A DNA stretch of 13,549 bases from JAAXTT01 sp964530215 (GCA_964530215.1 CAZHAJ010000038.1:1-13549); one strand, 5' to 3'; numbered from the stretch's first letter, positions 1-7,881 are shown. Made by a program: numbers and translations. Notes: generated from the sequence alone by a model not told the origin.

Positions 1-5
1 GTATG

Positions 6-41
6 GAGAGATTGATGTTTTGTATAATCAATCTCTCTTTT
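6..41 (+). terminator. Rho-independent terminator at left edge
   Basis: A perfect 11-bp stem (6-16 pairing with 27-37) encloses a 10-nt loop and is followed by four T on the plus strand. It would end a plus-strand transcript arriving from left of the window. The stem has moderate GC and the T run is short, so strength is uncertain. It lies immediately upstream of the left copy of the terminal repeat. Confidence 0.6.
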
Positions 42-72
42 ATAATTAAAAATACACATAAAAGTGCAGGCT

Positions 73-181
73 GGGTGTGCGGATTTCAATCCCTTCTGAA
101 ATGTACTCCTCCCCCCTCATGCAAGATAATCTATATAGATAAGCTATACAGGAGGATATATATATAATTCTTGATCGGAAT
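73..181 (+). repeat. Dispersed repeat element A, left copy
   Basis: This stretch matches 13414-13523 in the same orientation. Shared blocks in order are GTGTG(C/T)GG, TTTCA(A/G)TCC, TGAAA followed by a pyrimidine block CCTCCCCC, TCATGCAAGA, and after about 25 unrelated bases an AT-rich block ending AATTCTTG. The TTTCA and TGAAA blocks can pair: here ATTTCA (83-88) pairs with TGAAAT (97-102) across an 8-nt loop. The conserved flanks around a variable loop suggest a structured RNA or a small non-autonomous mobile repeat. I do not recognise a named family. No gene lies in 1-261. Confidence 0.55.
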
Positions 182-187
182 TTTCTA

Positions 188-223
188 ATTCTGTATTCTG
201 GCTTCTGACTTCTGTATTCCTCT
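188..223 (+). repeat. Heptad tandem repeat / 29-bp inverted repeat, left copy
   Basis: Five consecutive 7-bp units, four of the form (A/C)TTCTGN and a fifth variant, start at 188, 195, 202, 209 and 216. Positions 195-223 are identical, in reverse complement, to 13321-13349 over 29 bases. It lies between the 3' end of the midA-like gene and repeat element A. No coding potential is apparent. Confidence 0.75.
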
Positions 224-261
224 GAAATTATATATCGATCACAGTCTTTGTGACTCTCTAT

Positions 262-1401
262 TTATCTAATAAAAAATTTTTTATCAGGAAAACCCTTTAA
301 TGTCGGCTTACTATCCAACCCCTTATATTGAGCCATTACCTTGAATGTGTTTCCCATGCCCTCTGCCATTACCAGTTTTTTAACTGCCATAGTCTCTTTT
401 ATAAACTCTGCGCCAGAAACATTATTAGTTTTTAAATCCTGTAAGTAATTAATTATTCCTAAATTAATTAAAAAAGACATCTGATTATTATAACCCACTG
501 TCTCAAAGCCTGCCTGTCTTCCCCATTCTTCCAAGTCGGTAAAATTTACATGTGCAGTTATATCTTGACTGCCAGGGCATTTATACAAACTGTCTCCCAA
601 ACAATGCTTGTGATATGTACGCAAAGTGCCCTTTATCCTGTGTTGGGAGAAAATATCAGGCAACTTGTCTCCATAATCTATGGTAAGAAGAAACCCCTCA
701 TCTAGGTACCCTGCAATTTGAAAAAGCCATCTTCTCATACCTAAATTAATCTCAATTATTTGTCCTTCTTCTAGAGTAAAAGGAAGCTTGTTTAGATAAT
801 CTTCAATTTCAACGGAAGACACTGGGCCATTGACTTCCCGCAGCTCACCTTTATCGCAGTAAACATAAATCTCAAAATACTTACCGTTTTCTCTAATAAT
901 TCTATTAACGGGGAAAGAGTCCAGAAGTTCGTTAGAGAATACACATCCTTGAACAGATATAAGTTTTTTTTGTTCAGTTTCCCAATGTATTCCCCAAGAG
1001 GGCTGTTTAATTTCATTTAAAAAATTTTTTTGTCTTTGAATCATTGATGGACTTTTTTCCACTATAATATATTCCATGCTCTTAAAAAAATCGGGATATT
1101 TTTTATAACAATGGGATAGAATGTCTCCGGCCAGCAAACCTTTGCCTGCTCCATATTCAGCTAATGTCCATTTTTCGGGATTACCACATATATTCCACAT
1201 CTGATAAAACTGGTCCGCTAAAACTACCCCAAAATAAGAACTAACATCTGAACTGGTATAAAAATCACCGCTTTTTCCTATCCTCTCAACATCATTCATG
1301 TAATACCCAGATTCAGGATGATACAGTGCCAAATCCATATACTGTGCGAAAGTCACCGGACCCCTCTTTTTGATTTCTTTGATTATTGGTTCGGAAGACA
1401 T
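262..1401 (-). CDS. MidA/NDUFAF7-family SAM-dependent methyltransferase
   Basis: A 379-residue class I SAM methyltransferase of the DUF185/COG1565 family. Visible family signatures are GPVTFAQYMDLALYHPESGYY-type N-terminal block (residues 14-34), GDFYTSSDVSSYFG (45-58), the SAM-binding AEYGAGKG (81-88) and SNELLDSFPV (156-165). The eukaryotic homologue NDUFAF7 methylates an arginine of the NDUFS2 subunit during complex I assembly; the bacterial role is not well defined. A comparable job on an NADH-dehydrogenase-like or hydrogenase subunit is an inference. The start is supported by GAGGT seven bases upstream of ATG. It is the last gene of a five-gene minus-strand series, 60 bp after selB, and no convincing terminator follows it. 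Confidence 0.85.
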   Translation of the reverse strand: MSSEPIIKEIKKRGPVTFAQYMDLALYHPESGYYMNDVERIGKSGDFYTSSDVSSYFGVVLADQFYQMWNICGNPEKWTLAEYGAGKGLLAGDILSHCYKKYPDFFKSMEYIIVEKSPSMIQRQKNFLNEIKQPSWGIHWETEQKKLISVQGCVFSNELLDSFPVNRIIRENGKYFEIYVYCDKGELREVNGPVSSVEIEDYLNKLPFTLEEGQIIEINLGMRRWLFQIAGYLDEGFLLTIDYGDKLPDIFSQHRIKGTLRTYHKHCLGDSLYKCPGSQDITAHVNFTDLEEWGRQAGFETVGYNNQMSFLINLGIINYLQDLKTNNVSGAEFIKETMAVKKLVMAEGMGNTFKVMAQYKGLDSKPTLKGFPDKKFFIR

Positions 1402-1461
1402 ATTTAATACCTCATCTATTCCAAAACTGTGATTTTTCAGTGCGGAATTTAAATGTTTTTA

Positions 1462-3387
1462 TTATTTCTTGTTTGCTTTAATCCTTACACCCAGAAGCCT
1501 GACATCACCTTCCCTACGGGTAATCTTCTCTTGATCGAAATGTTCCAAAAGGGGTAAAGCATATTTCCGTGACGTAGCAAAGATATCTCTAAACTGTGAC
1601 ACCGATATTTCGTTATATTCATTTAAGTACTGGATAAGCTTTTTTTGAATTTCCTTAATAACCGAATTGTGAAATAGCAACTCCGATGACACCCTTACTA
1701 ATATACCTTTTGACACAAGAAAATTAAGCACTTCTTGTGATCCATTAGGTGTCATATTCAAGTGCATAACAGTCTCCTCCCAAGAAGGGGGCTGAAGTCC
1801 TTTTTGCTGAAATGTGGATTCTATTATTGATATTTTACTCTGCAACTCGGAGTCAGGACCGACGGCAAAATCAGGTTCTGATACAGTTGTTGACTGATAA
1901 GAGATATAAGCATCGTCCTTCATTGCCTTTAACAGCATCTGAAATTGTCTGGCATTCAGGGACTTAAAAATTTTTGAGCGCAGCTCTTCTTTTGGATAAC
2001 CTTCTCTTAAGGGGTATTTTTGATGATAGCTTATTAATGCTTTTTTCAGCTTTGACACCCAATTTTTATAGGTAAAACTGTCTATATACCAACGCAGTCC
2101 GTCGGCCTCAACTTCCTTAACCCGATCCTGTTCCAACAATCCCCGTATAATTATTGCTGTCACTTTTTTTTCAATGCCGGTATTTAAAGATATTTCATCT
2201 TTATTATGCATGGAAGATGTGCTTTCTAAAAATTGCACAATTAGCTGAGATGGATCTCCTTCCTCCTTTATGGAAAAAGAATTTAACACATCGTCGTGAT
2301 ACCTTGAATACTTAATGGTTCCAACATCAATAATAGTTCCCCCACCTATGGTTCTCATTGGAGAGTATGAACGTATTACAAACCTGTCTCCCCTAAGTGC
2401 TAAAGCATTTTTCTCTAATTCCAACTGCACATAAGCCCATTGACTTGGTTCAAGCTCTTCCCTGTCCAACAATCTTATTCTGCCAAATATTTCTGAAGTT
2501 CCTATGTAAATTCTAACCCTGGAGTAGTTTTTAATTTTTCTTGCATTACCGAGCAACTGCAGCCTGGCATCCAGTCTCAATGCAGGTTTTAAAGTCCCGG
2601 GAGTAGCCACCACACTTCCTCTGAAAACCTGGTCTACTTCTATATTACTGATATTGACTGCTACTCTTTGTCCGGCTCCGGCACTTTCTACTTTTTGTCC
2701 GTGGACATGAATATTTCTCACCTTTGACTTTAGTTCCTGGGGCATAAGCTCCACTGTTTCTCCGACTTGTAGTGCACCTGACGTCATGGTACCCGTCACC
2801 ACGGTGCCAAATCCCGACAACGTAAAAACCCTATCCACCGGCAGACGCATAATTCCTTTTTGAGATCTGGGCCTAATCTTCTGGGCCAACTGATAGACTG
2901 TTTCCTTTAACACATTAATTCCCTGACCTGTTACTGATGAGACTTTAACCACCGGTGCACCTTGAAGGACTGTTCCCTTTAAAAACTGGGATATCTCTTC
3001 ATCAATAAGAGAAAGCCACTCCTGATCCACTAAGTCAGTTTTGGTTAGCGCCACTATACCGTTTTTTACCTGCAAAAGTTCCAAAATATCCATATGTTCC
3101 CTGGTTTGTGGCATTACACCTTCATCCGCTGCAATGACCATAATAACCACATCGATACCGCCTACACCGGCCAGCATATTCTTGATAAATTTTTCATGGC
3201 CGGGAACATCCACGATACCTGCCCGTAATCCGTCCTTAAAATCTATAAAAGCAAAACCCAATTCTATGGAAATACCCCGCTCCGCTTCCTCCCTAAGTCT
3301 ATCTGTATTAATACCGGTCAATGCTTTTACCAATTGGGTTTTTCCGTGATCCACGTGTCCAGCAGTGCCGATCACAAAACTTTTCAT
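1462..3387 (-). CDS. selB: Selenocysteine-specific elongation factor SelB
   Basis: SelB is a GTPase that carries Sec-tRNA to the ribosome at UGA codons followed by a SECIS hairpin. At 641 residues it has the usual bacterial length. The N-terminal GTPase shows G1 GHVDHGKT (residues 10-17), G3 DVPGH (60-64) and the SelB-typical G4 variant TKTD (115-118), followed by EF-Tu-like beta-barrel domains with VFTLSGFGTVVTGT. The C-terminal part, from about residue 385, is the winged-helix region that binds the SECIS RNA. The ATG lies three bases after the selA stop, and its AAGGAG ribosome site is inside the end of selA, so the two are co-transcribed and probably translationally coupled. No tRNA-Sec gene is visible in the window. 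Confidence 0.97.
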   Translation of the reverse strand: MKSFVIGTAGHVDHGKTQLVKALTGINTDRLREEAERGISIELGFAFIDFKDGLRAGIVDVPGHEKFIKNMLAGVGGIDVVIMVIAADEGVMPQTREHMDILELLQVKNGIVALTKTDLVDQEWLSLIDEEISQFLKGTVLQGAPVVKVSSVTGQGINVLKETVYQLAQKIRPRSQKGIMRLPVDRVFTLSGFGTVVTGTMTSGALQVGETVELMPQELKSKVRNIHVHGQKVESAGAGQRVAVNISNIEVDQVFRGSVVATPGTLKPALRLDARLQLLGNARKIKNYSRVRIYIGTSEIFGRIRLLDREELEPSQWAYVQLELEKNALALRGDRFVIRSYSPMRTIGGGTIIDVGTIKYSRYHDDVLNSFSIKEEGDPSQLIVQFLESTSSMHNKDEISLNTGIEKKVTAIIIRGLLEQDRVKEVEADGLRWYIDSFTYKNWVSKLKKALISYHQKYPLREGYPKEELRSKIFKSLNARQFQMLLKAMKDDAYISYQSTTVSEPDFAVGPDSELQSKISIIESTFQQKGLQPPSWEETVMHLNMTPNGSQEVLNFLVSKGILVRVSSELLFHNSVIKEIQKKLIQYLNEYNEISVSQFRDIFATSRKYALPLLEHFDQEKITRREGDVRLLGVRIKANKK

Positions 3388-3390
3388 ATA

Positions 3391-4809
3391 TTACTCGCTC
3401 TCCTTAAATGCCGCAATCAACGAATCAACCAGCAATTTTTTCTCTCCCTGCAACAAAGTTCTGACATCCAACAGAAGTCTGTTATCTCTAATAATTCCCA
3501 TAACTGCAGGATTATTTTGCCTGAGACGCAGAGCAAGCTGGTCCACCCCAAGACCTAAAGGCTTAACAGCCACCAGCCATGAGGGTAAATTTGCTGTGGG
3601 CATCGCGCCGCCCCCGACAGCAGACATACCTCTCTCAAAGGAAACAGTAGCCTGACCACTTATTTTTTTTGTTAATTCCAGACATAGGGATTTAGCCTCT
3701 GAGAGCAGCTTTTCATCATCCACAGTCAACATACGAAGAGTGGGTATTTTTTCGGACACCTCAGTAAAGTCAAGATATTCTTTAAAAGTTGCCTCCAGTG
3801 CGGCTACCGTTAGTTTATCTACTCTTACCGCTCTGGCAAGGGGATTCTTTGCTATTTTTTTAAGCAGTTCTTTATTGCCCAATAAAATGCCTGCTTGTGG
3901 GCCGCCTAGGAGCTTGTCTCCTGAAAATGTAATCAGATCAGCACCTGTACTTACTGTCTGTTGTACTGTCTGCTCAACGGGCAATCCGTATCTTTCCGTT
4001 TCCACCAAAGAGCCGCTGCCCAAATCGCACATTACCGGTACACCGCTATCAAGTCCTATTTTCACCAGTTCCTGCACTGTAGTTTCCTTGGTAAAACCAA
4101 CAATTTTATAATTACTGGTATGAACATACAAAATAAGGGCAGTATTCTCGCTAATGGCATTAACATAGTCACTGGGATGAGTTTTGTTGGTAGAGCCTAC
4201 TTCTTTAATTGTTGCGCCACTTTGCTCCATTACCTCATGGACTCGGAAGGAGCCTCCTATCTCCACCAGTTGACCCCTGGATACTATTACTTCTTTACCC
4301 TTTGCCAAAGTACTTAAAGCCAAAAGCACCGCAGCTGCATTATTATTTACCACCAGAGACGATTGGGCACCGGTTATTTTAGTTAACAAGCCCTGCAAAG
4401 GTGCATGGCGGGAGCCTCTTTTTCCGCTTTCCAATTCAAGCTCCAGATTGGTATAACCTGAAGCCGCTTCATTTACAGCTTCAATGGCTGCATCGCTTAA
4501 AACAGATCTCCCAAGATTGGTATGAAGCACCACCCCGGTAGCATTTATCACTCTTCGCAGATTTGACTTATAATTATAGCTTAACCATAGATCAATTTGT
4601 TGGCTTATCACCGAAAGGTCCAACCATTTATGTTCTTCTCCCTCTTTTATTCTTCCTTCAATTATTAATAGTCTAACATCATTTATAGTATCCCTTACTG
4701 CCTCCAGCACCATCCCCCGGGGGTAGAAACTCATCAGTTTATTTATTTCTGAGTAAGCCAACACCTCATCAACCTTTGGTATTTTTCTCAATAGAGAATT
4801 ATCAGGCAT
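3391..4809 (-). CDS. selA: L-seryl-tRNA(Sec) selenium transferase SelA
   Basis: SelA is a PLP enzyme that converts seryl-tRNA(Sec) to selenocysteyl-tRNA(Sec) using selenophosphate. The protein is 472 residues, close to the family norm. Recognisable features are the N-terminal tRNA-binding region, the block NLRRVINATGVVLHTNLGRS (83-102), and the PLP-lysine motif SGDKLLGG with Lys299. An excellent GGAGG sits seven bases before the ATG. It is 61 bp downstream of menG and directly upstream of selB, the classic selA-selB pair. Nothing looks broken. Its presence predicts that the organism makes selenoproteins such as formate dehydrogenases, reductases or hydrogenases. Confidence 0.97.
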   Translation of the reverse strand: MPDNSLLRKIPKVDEVLAYSEINKLMSFYPRGMVLEAVRDTINDVRLLIIEGRIKEGEEHKWLDLSVISQQIDLWLSYNYKSNLRRVINATGVVLHTNLGRSVLSDAAIEAVNEAASGYTNLELELESGKRGSRHAPLQGLLTKITGAQSSLVVNNNAAAVLLALSTLAKGKEVIVSRGQLVEIGGSFRVHEVMEQSGATIKEVGSTNKTHPSDYVNAISENTALILYVHTSNYKIVGFTKETTVQELVKIGLDSGVPVMCDLGSGSLVETERYGLPVEQTVQQTVSTGADLITFSGDKLLGGPQAGILLGNKELLKKIAKNPLARAVRVDKLTVAALEATFKEYLDFTEVSEKIPTLRMLTVDDEKLLSEAKSLCLELTKKISGQATVSFERGMSAVGGGAMPTANLPSWLVAVKPLGLGVDQLALRLRQNNPAVMGIIRDNRLLLDVRTLLQGEKKLLVDSLIAAFKESE

Positions 4810-4870
4810 TTTATTACCTCCGTATCACTTAAAAGGGCGAATGGTAAAGCAGATTTTTATAAATTATAAA

Positions 4871-5614
4871 CTATCCGCTAATCTTTGGAGATACCACTAC
4901 TCCTTGATGTACAGTTACAATGCCTCCCGCTAGTTCATAATAATCAACTTCACATAGACCTTGATTTGCAAATATCTCTTTTATTTCTGTCTGATGCGGA
5001 AAGTTTTTTAATGAATTGGCCAAATAACTGTACGGGCCTTTTTGCCCAACTCCCATCTTTCCCAACAAAGGAACTAAATAATTGAAGTACAGATAATAGC
5101 CCTGCTTAAAAATTGGAATGCCGGGCTTTGAAAGTTCCAATGATACCACTCTGCCACCGGGTTTTACTACCCTGGACATTTCACCAATCACTTTTCCGAT
5201 GTCAGGCACATTTCGAAGGGCAAATCCAATCACAGCACAATCGAATTCACCATCAGGAAAGGGTAAATCCATTGCATTGCCATGAGTCAGTTGGATATTG
5301 CTACCATAAAGCGAATTTGCAATATTTGACCGTCCCTTTTCAAGCATTTTTTCACAGAAATCAATCCCTACAACACTTCCATTGCCCTGCAACGCTTTAG
5401 CCATCTCTAAGGACAGCATACCTGTCCCGCAGCAGACATCTAAAACCTTATCTCCTGGTTTAATATTGCATTTTGATACAGCAAAACTCCTCCAATATTT
5501 ATCTAAATTAAAAGTTAAGGCTGTATTAAGAAAATCATACCTATGAGCTATTCTGCTAAAAATGTCGTGAACGTACTGTTCTTTGCTGTTATATTTATCT
5601 GGTATTTGAACCAC
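4871..5614 (-). CDS. menG: Demethylmenaquinone methyltransferase (MenG/UbiE)
   Basis: This enzyme uses SAM to methylate demethylmenaquinone in the last step of menaquinone synthesis at the membrane. The protein is 247 residues with the UbiE/MenG signatures: VLDVCCGTG (57-65) as SAM motif I, GFALRNVPD (130-138), the PYSYLANSLKNFP segment (194-206) and the C-terminal GGIVTVHQG (230-238). The start codon is GTG, supported by AGGGAG just upstream that overlaps the end of the preceding prenyl-synthetase-like gene (11 bp intergenic). In Bacillus menG lies between hepS and hepT, so the neighbouring prenyl-synthetase-like gene echoes that arrangement. A ubiquinone role is unlikely in a Firmicute. Confidence 0.92.
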   Translation of the reverse strand: MVQIPDKYNSKEQYVHDIFSRIAHRYDFLNTALTFNLDKYWRSFAVSKCNIKPGDKVLDVCCGTGMLSLEMAKALQGNGSVVGIDFCEKMLEKGRSNIANSLYGSNIQLTHGNAMDLPFPDGEFDCAVIGFALRNVPDIGKVIGEMSRVVKPGGRVVSLELSKPGIPIFKQGYYLYFNYLVPLLGKMGVGQKGPYSYLANSLKNFPHQTEIKEIFANQGLCEVDYYELAGGIVTVHQGVVVSPKISG

Positions 5615-5625
5615 AATACTCCCTC

Positions 5626-6426
5626 TCAGCCAACCATTCTCTTGCTTCCCATACCATTATTCATTAAAAACATAACTAATTTTTCTAATTCATCTCTGCT
5701 TTTGCCCGGGGTCAATTTTTCCAAATTGAATGATGCCCTCTTGAAAAATCTTTGTTTTTGCTCACAGATACTTTCAGTGATACCTAAAGCCATTCCCAAA
5801 GCATGGCCAAAATCCCAAAGATACTGTTGCTGAAAACTATCTGCCCCGGCTTCAATTCCACCCAACTTGCAGCATCCGCCATAAAACTCTGCATAATCTG
5901 CTCTTAACGGTTTTTGCCTTTCGGATGAAAAATCAATTCCTTGATTCTTTAGATAAACAACAGATTTCTCATTAACACCGCAGATTATTTCTGAAATACC
6001 TTTAAGATGCTCTATCAAGCCGGCATTACAGAGGGTTGTAAAAAATCTTCCGTAAAGGTAGTCCCCTATCAGAACGGGGTACTGACAATGGGATTCATTG
6101 CAACTTACCAGATGTGAATCACTGTCCTCGTTAACATTGTGATGAGCTAGCATGGCAAGTGAAATAAATTGCATAACCTCCGCCAAATGCACAATCCTGT
6201 CTGTTATTGGTCCGTAAATCCTAGCTGCAAATAGAACCATCGAAGAGCCCAAATACGATTCTAATTTGTCCGGCACTTTAATATATTCTTCAACGTAACC
6301 ATCCTTAGTATTAATAAGGCTGCCTACTCTTTTTTTGATTAAGATCAATTGTTCCATTATAGGGCTAAGCATTTCCTGCAAAAAAACACCCCTTTTCCTT
6401 AAACTATAGTATATTCTAGGCAGCAT
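5626..6426 (-). CDS. Divergent polyprenyl-synthetase-like protein, probably lacking catalytic Asp motifs
   Basis: A 266-residue protein with a trans-isoprenyl-diphosphate-synthase pattern but shorter than the usual approximately 320 residues. Family-like landmarks are LAMLAHHNVNED (90-101) where active enzymes have LxHDDxxD, PVLIGDYLYGRFF (117-129), a KPLRADYAEFYGGCCKLGGI helix (172-191), and FGHALGMALGITESICE (206-222) where active enzymes have GxxFQxxDDxxD. Both aspartate-rich, magnesium-binding motifs are therefore degraded. It may be a regulatory or structural partner of a heptaprenyl diphosphate synthase, similar in principle to HepS, or a remodelled enzyme. GGGAAGGAA seven bases before ATG supports this start. 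It is the first gene of the menG-selA-selB-midA series. Confidence 0.7.
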   Translation of the reverse strand: MLPRIYYSLRKRGVFLQEMLSPIMEQLILIKKRVGSLINTKDGYVEEYIKVPDKLESYLGSSMVLFAARIYGPITDRIVHLAEVMQFISLAMLAHHNVNEDSDSHLVSCNESHCQYPVLIGDYLYGRFFTTLCNAGLIEHLKGISEIICGVNEKSVVYLKNQGIDFSSERQKPLRADYAEFYGGCCKLGGIEAGADSFQQQYLWDFGHALGMALGITESICEQKQRFFKRASFNLEKLTPGKSRDELEKLVMFLMNNGMGSKRMVG

Positions 6427-6468
6427 TTTTATTTCCTTCCCGATTAAGAAAATATGCTATCAATATAA

Positions 6469-6506
6469 GAAGCCCTGCTTCCGGTATACATCAGGAGCAA
6501 GGCTTC
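6469..6506 (-). terminator. Terminator of speD
   Basis: An 11-bp stem with one G-T wobble (6496-6506 pairs with 6469-6479) is followed on the minus strand by a T-rich stretch beginning TTATATT. It lies about 40 bp after the speD stop and about 43 bp before the start of the prenyl-synthetase-like gene, so it separates speD from the menG-sel operon. I could not find a convincing promoter between it and that operon. Confidence 0.75.
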
Positions 6507-6545
6507 ACAAATTACAATTTAACCGACTATGAATAAATATCCCCC

Positions 6546-6932
6546 CTATAGATTCACGGCAACTTGCGGAACTACCCCGGGAGGCAACATACCCCTTACT
6601 GTTTCCTTCGCAGTCATATGCGAAGCATTAAAATGTTCCGTCATGTAGTTGCAGGCATCCCACGGGTTCACTTTATCTCCACAAGTAAAAACGTCCACTG
6701 CCGCATATCCCAGTTCGGGCCAAGTATGAATCGCCAAGTGTGATTCTGAGATCACCACCACGCCACTAATACCTTGAGGACTGAACTTATGAAAAACCAC
6801 TTCCCTGACTTCAGCACCTGATTCCAGTGCAGCATTCACCATGATGCTTTCAACCTTCTTAACATCATTCAAAGCATCAAATGGGCATCCGTGGATTTCA
6901 GCCAAAACGTGGCGGCCCAAAGGTTTCAACAT
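6546..6932 (-). CDS. speD: S-adenosylmethionine decarboxylase proenzyme
   Basis: It decarboxylates SAM to supply aminopropyl groups for spermidine-type polyamines. The 128-residue length matches the short bacterial/archaeal class (the Thermotoga enzyme is about 130 residues). The proenzyme self-cleaves at ISES-H to give a pyruvoyl group: Glu63-Ser64, with His69 and Cys84 as the other expected active-site residues, all present. The ATG at 6932 is preferred because AAAGGGGG ends six bases upstream of it; an upstream ATG at 6938 directly abuts that site, and one at 6989 is too close to the predicted transcription start. No spermidine synthase gene is adjacent. The gene sits alone between its own promoter and terminator. 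Confidence 0.95.
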   Translation of the reverse strand: MLKPLGRHVLAEIHGCPFDALNDVKKVESIMVNAALESGAEVREVVFHKFSPQGISGVVVISESHLAIHTWPELGYAAVDVFTCGDKVNPWDACNYMTEHFNASHMTAKETVRGMLPPGVVPQVAVNL

Positions 6933-7003
6933 TATCATCCCCCTTTTATGGATAAAATAATTGGAACCCACAAAACTAAAGGTGGCCAATTACAACAAAA
7001 TAA

Positions 7004-7032
7004 ATTTTAATCATAATAACACTATTTGTCAA
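7004..7032 (-). promoter_or_regulatory. Sigma-A promoter of speD
   Basis: On the minus strand TTGACA (7027-7032) is followed after exactly 17 bp by TAAAAT (7004-7009), a near-consensus promoter. Transcription would start near 6997, giving a leader of about 65 nt. That leader contains an imperfect hairpin built on AATTGG (6989-6994) and CCAATT (6960-6965), with an inner CCAC/GTGG pair, which could influence expression. Confidence 0.8.
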
Positions 7033-7065
7033 CAAAATTTTAATTATTTCAAAGGATTTCCGGTG

Positions 7066-7818
7066 CTATTCTACAAAGCTTGTCAATGTTCCCACAGACT
7101 CTACGCAAACCTCCACCTTATCCCCTCTTTTCAAAGGTCCCACTCCGGACGGAGTACCCGTTAATATAACATCTCCTGGCATTAGCGTCATTACTTGGGA
7201 AGCATAACTGATTATTTCCCGTGTATTAAAAATAAACTTACATGTGTTTGATTTCTGCTTAATTTGGCCATTAAGGTAGAGCTCAATCCCTAAATTATCC
7301 GGATTTATACCGTTAACTATATAAGGACCTAAAGGTAAAAAACCGTCAAAAGACTTTGCCCTAGTCCACTGAACATCGTATTTTTGCAAATCCCGTGCAG
7401 TCACATCATTGGCACAGGTATAACCCAGCACATATTTATCAGCTTCCTGTATAGAAATATTTTTACCCTGCCTGCCTATAACAATAGCCAACTCGGCTTC
7501 ATAGTCTACTCTTTTGCTGGTTTCGGGATAGCAAATATTTCCCCCTGTCCTTAAAACAGAACTGGGTGGCTTAAGAAATAAAAGGGGTTCTCCGGGCAGA
7601 TCAAGACCCATTTCAATTGCATGGTCCCGATAGTTTAAACCCACACAAATCACTTTCGTTGGCTCACAAGGAGCTTCAATCCTCACATTATCAAGATCAT
7701 ATGCTTCACCAAGGGAATACGGTTCCTCAAAAGGATTATTAATACGCCGTACCCATCTTCCTTCAACCAAACCGTAGGAAGTGTTACCCCCTTGGTAAAA
7801 CCTACATATTTTTGACAT
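7066..7818 (-). CDS. Fumarylacetoacetate hydrolase family protein
   Basis: A 250-residue protein of the FAH superfamily, whose members are Mg/Mn-dependent hydrolases, isomerases or decarboxylases of 2-oxo acids (for example 2-hydroxyhepta-2,4-diene-1,7-dioate isomerase or acylpyruvase). The expected blocks are clear: VICVGLNYRDHAIE (56-69), FLKPPSSV (81-88), the metal ligands in YEAELAIVIG (Glu107, Glu109) and GYTCANDVTARDLQ with Asp138, and the C-terminal PGDVILTGTPSGVG. The exact substrate cannot be read from sequence. Gram-positive bacteria often carry one such gene away from aromatic catabolism genes, as here. A GGGAG site precedes the ATG. It lies 63 bp downstream of the AlkP-like gene, so co-transcription is possible. 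Confidence 0.9.
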   Translation of the reverse strand: MSKICRFYQGGNTSYGLVEGRWVRRINNPFEEPYSLGEAYDLDNVRIEAPCEPTKVICVGLNYRDHAIEMGLDLPGEPLLFLKPPSSVLRTGGNICYPETSKRVDYEAELAIVIGRQGKNISIQEADKYVLGYTCANDVTARDLQKYDVQWTRAKSFDGFLPLGPYIVNGINPDNLGIELYLNGQIKQKSNTCKFIFNTREIISYASQVMTLMPGDVILTGTPSGVGPLKRGDKVEVCVESVGTLTSFVE

Positions 7819-7881
7819 GAAATCTTACTCCCTTAAACAAAAAAGTGTGACATTCCCATAAATACCCTGATAAACATGATG

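Noticed and set aside
81..102. CRISPR-like repeat (contains a TTTCAATCCC motif typical of some repeats)
   Set aside because: Only one copy occurs on the left and a diverged one 13 kb away; there is no spaced array and no cas gene.
73..181. Group II intron fragment
   Set aside because: The TGAAAGTCC-like block and GTGTG start are only loosely reminiscent. No domain V, no maturase and no intron-length sequence are visible.
239..253. Terminator of the midA-like gene
   Set aside because: The hairpin is only TCACA/TGTGA (5 bp) and no T run follows on the minus strand.
3041..3655. Plus-strand open frames across selA and selB
   Set aside because: They are antisense shadows of strongly conserved genes and have no start signals.
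6933..6989. N-terminally extended speD starting at 6989 or 6938
   Set aside because: The extension has no ribosome site, begins almost at the predicted transcription start, and does not belong to the family; the 6932 start has correct spacing.
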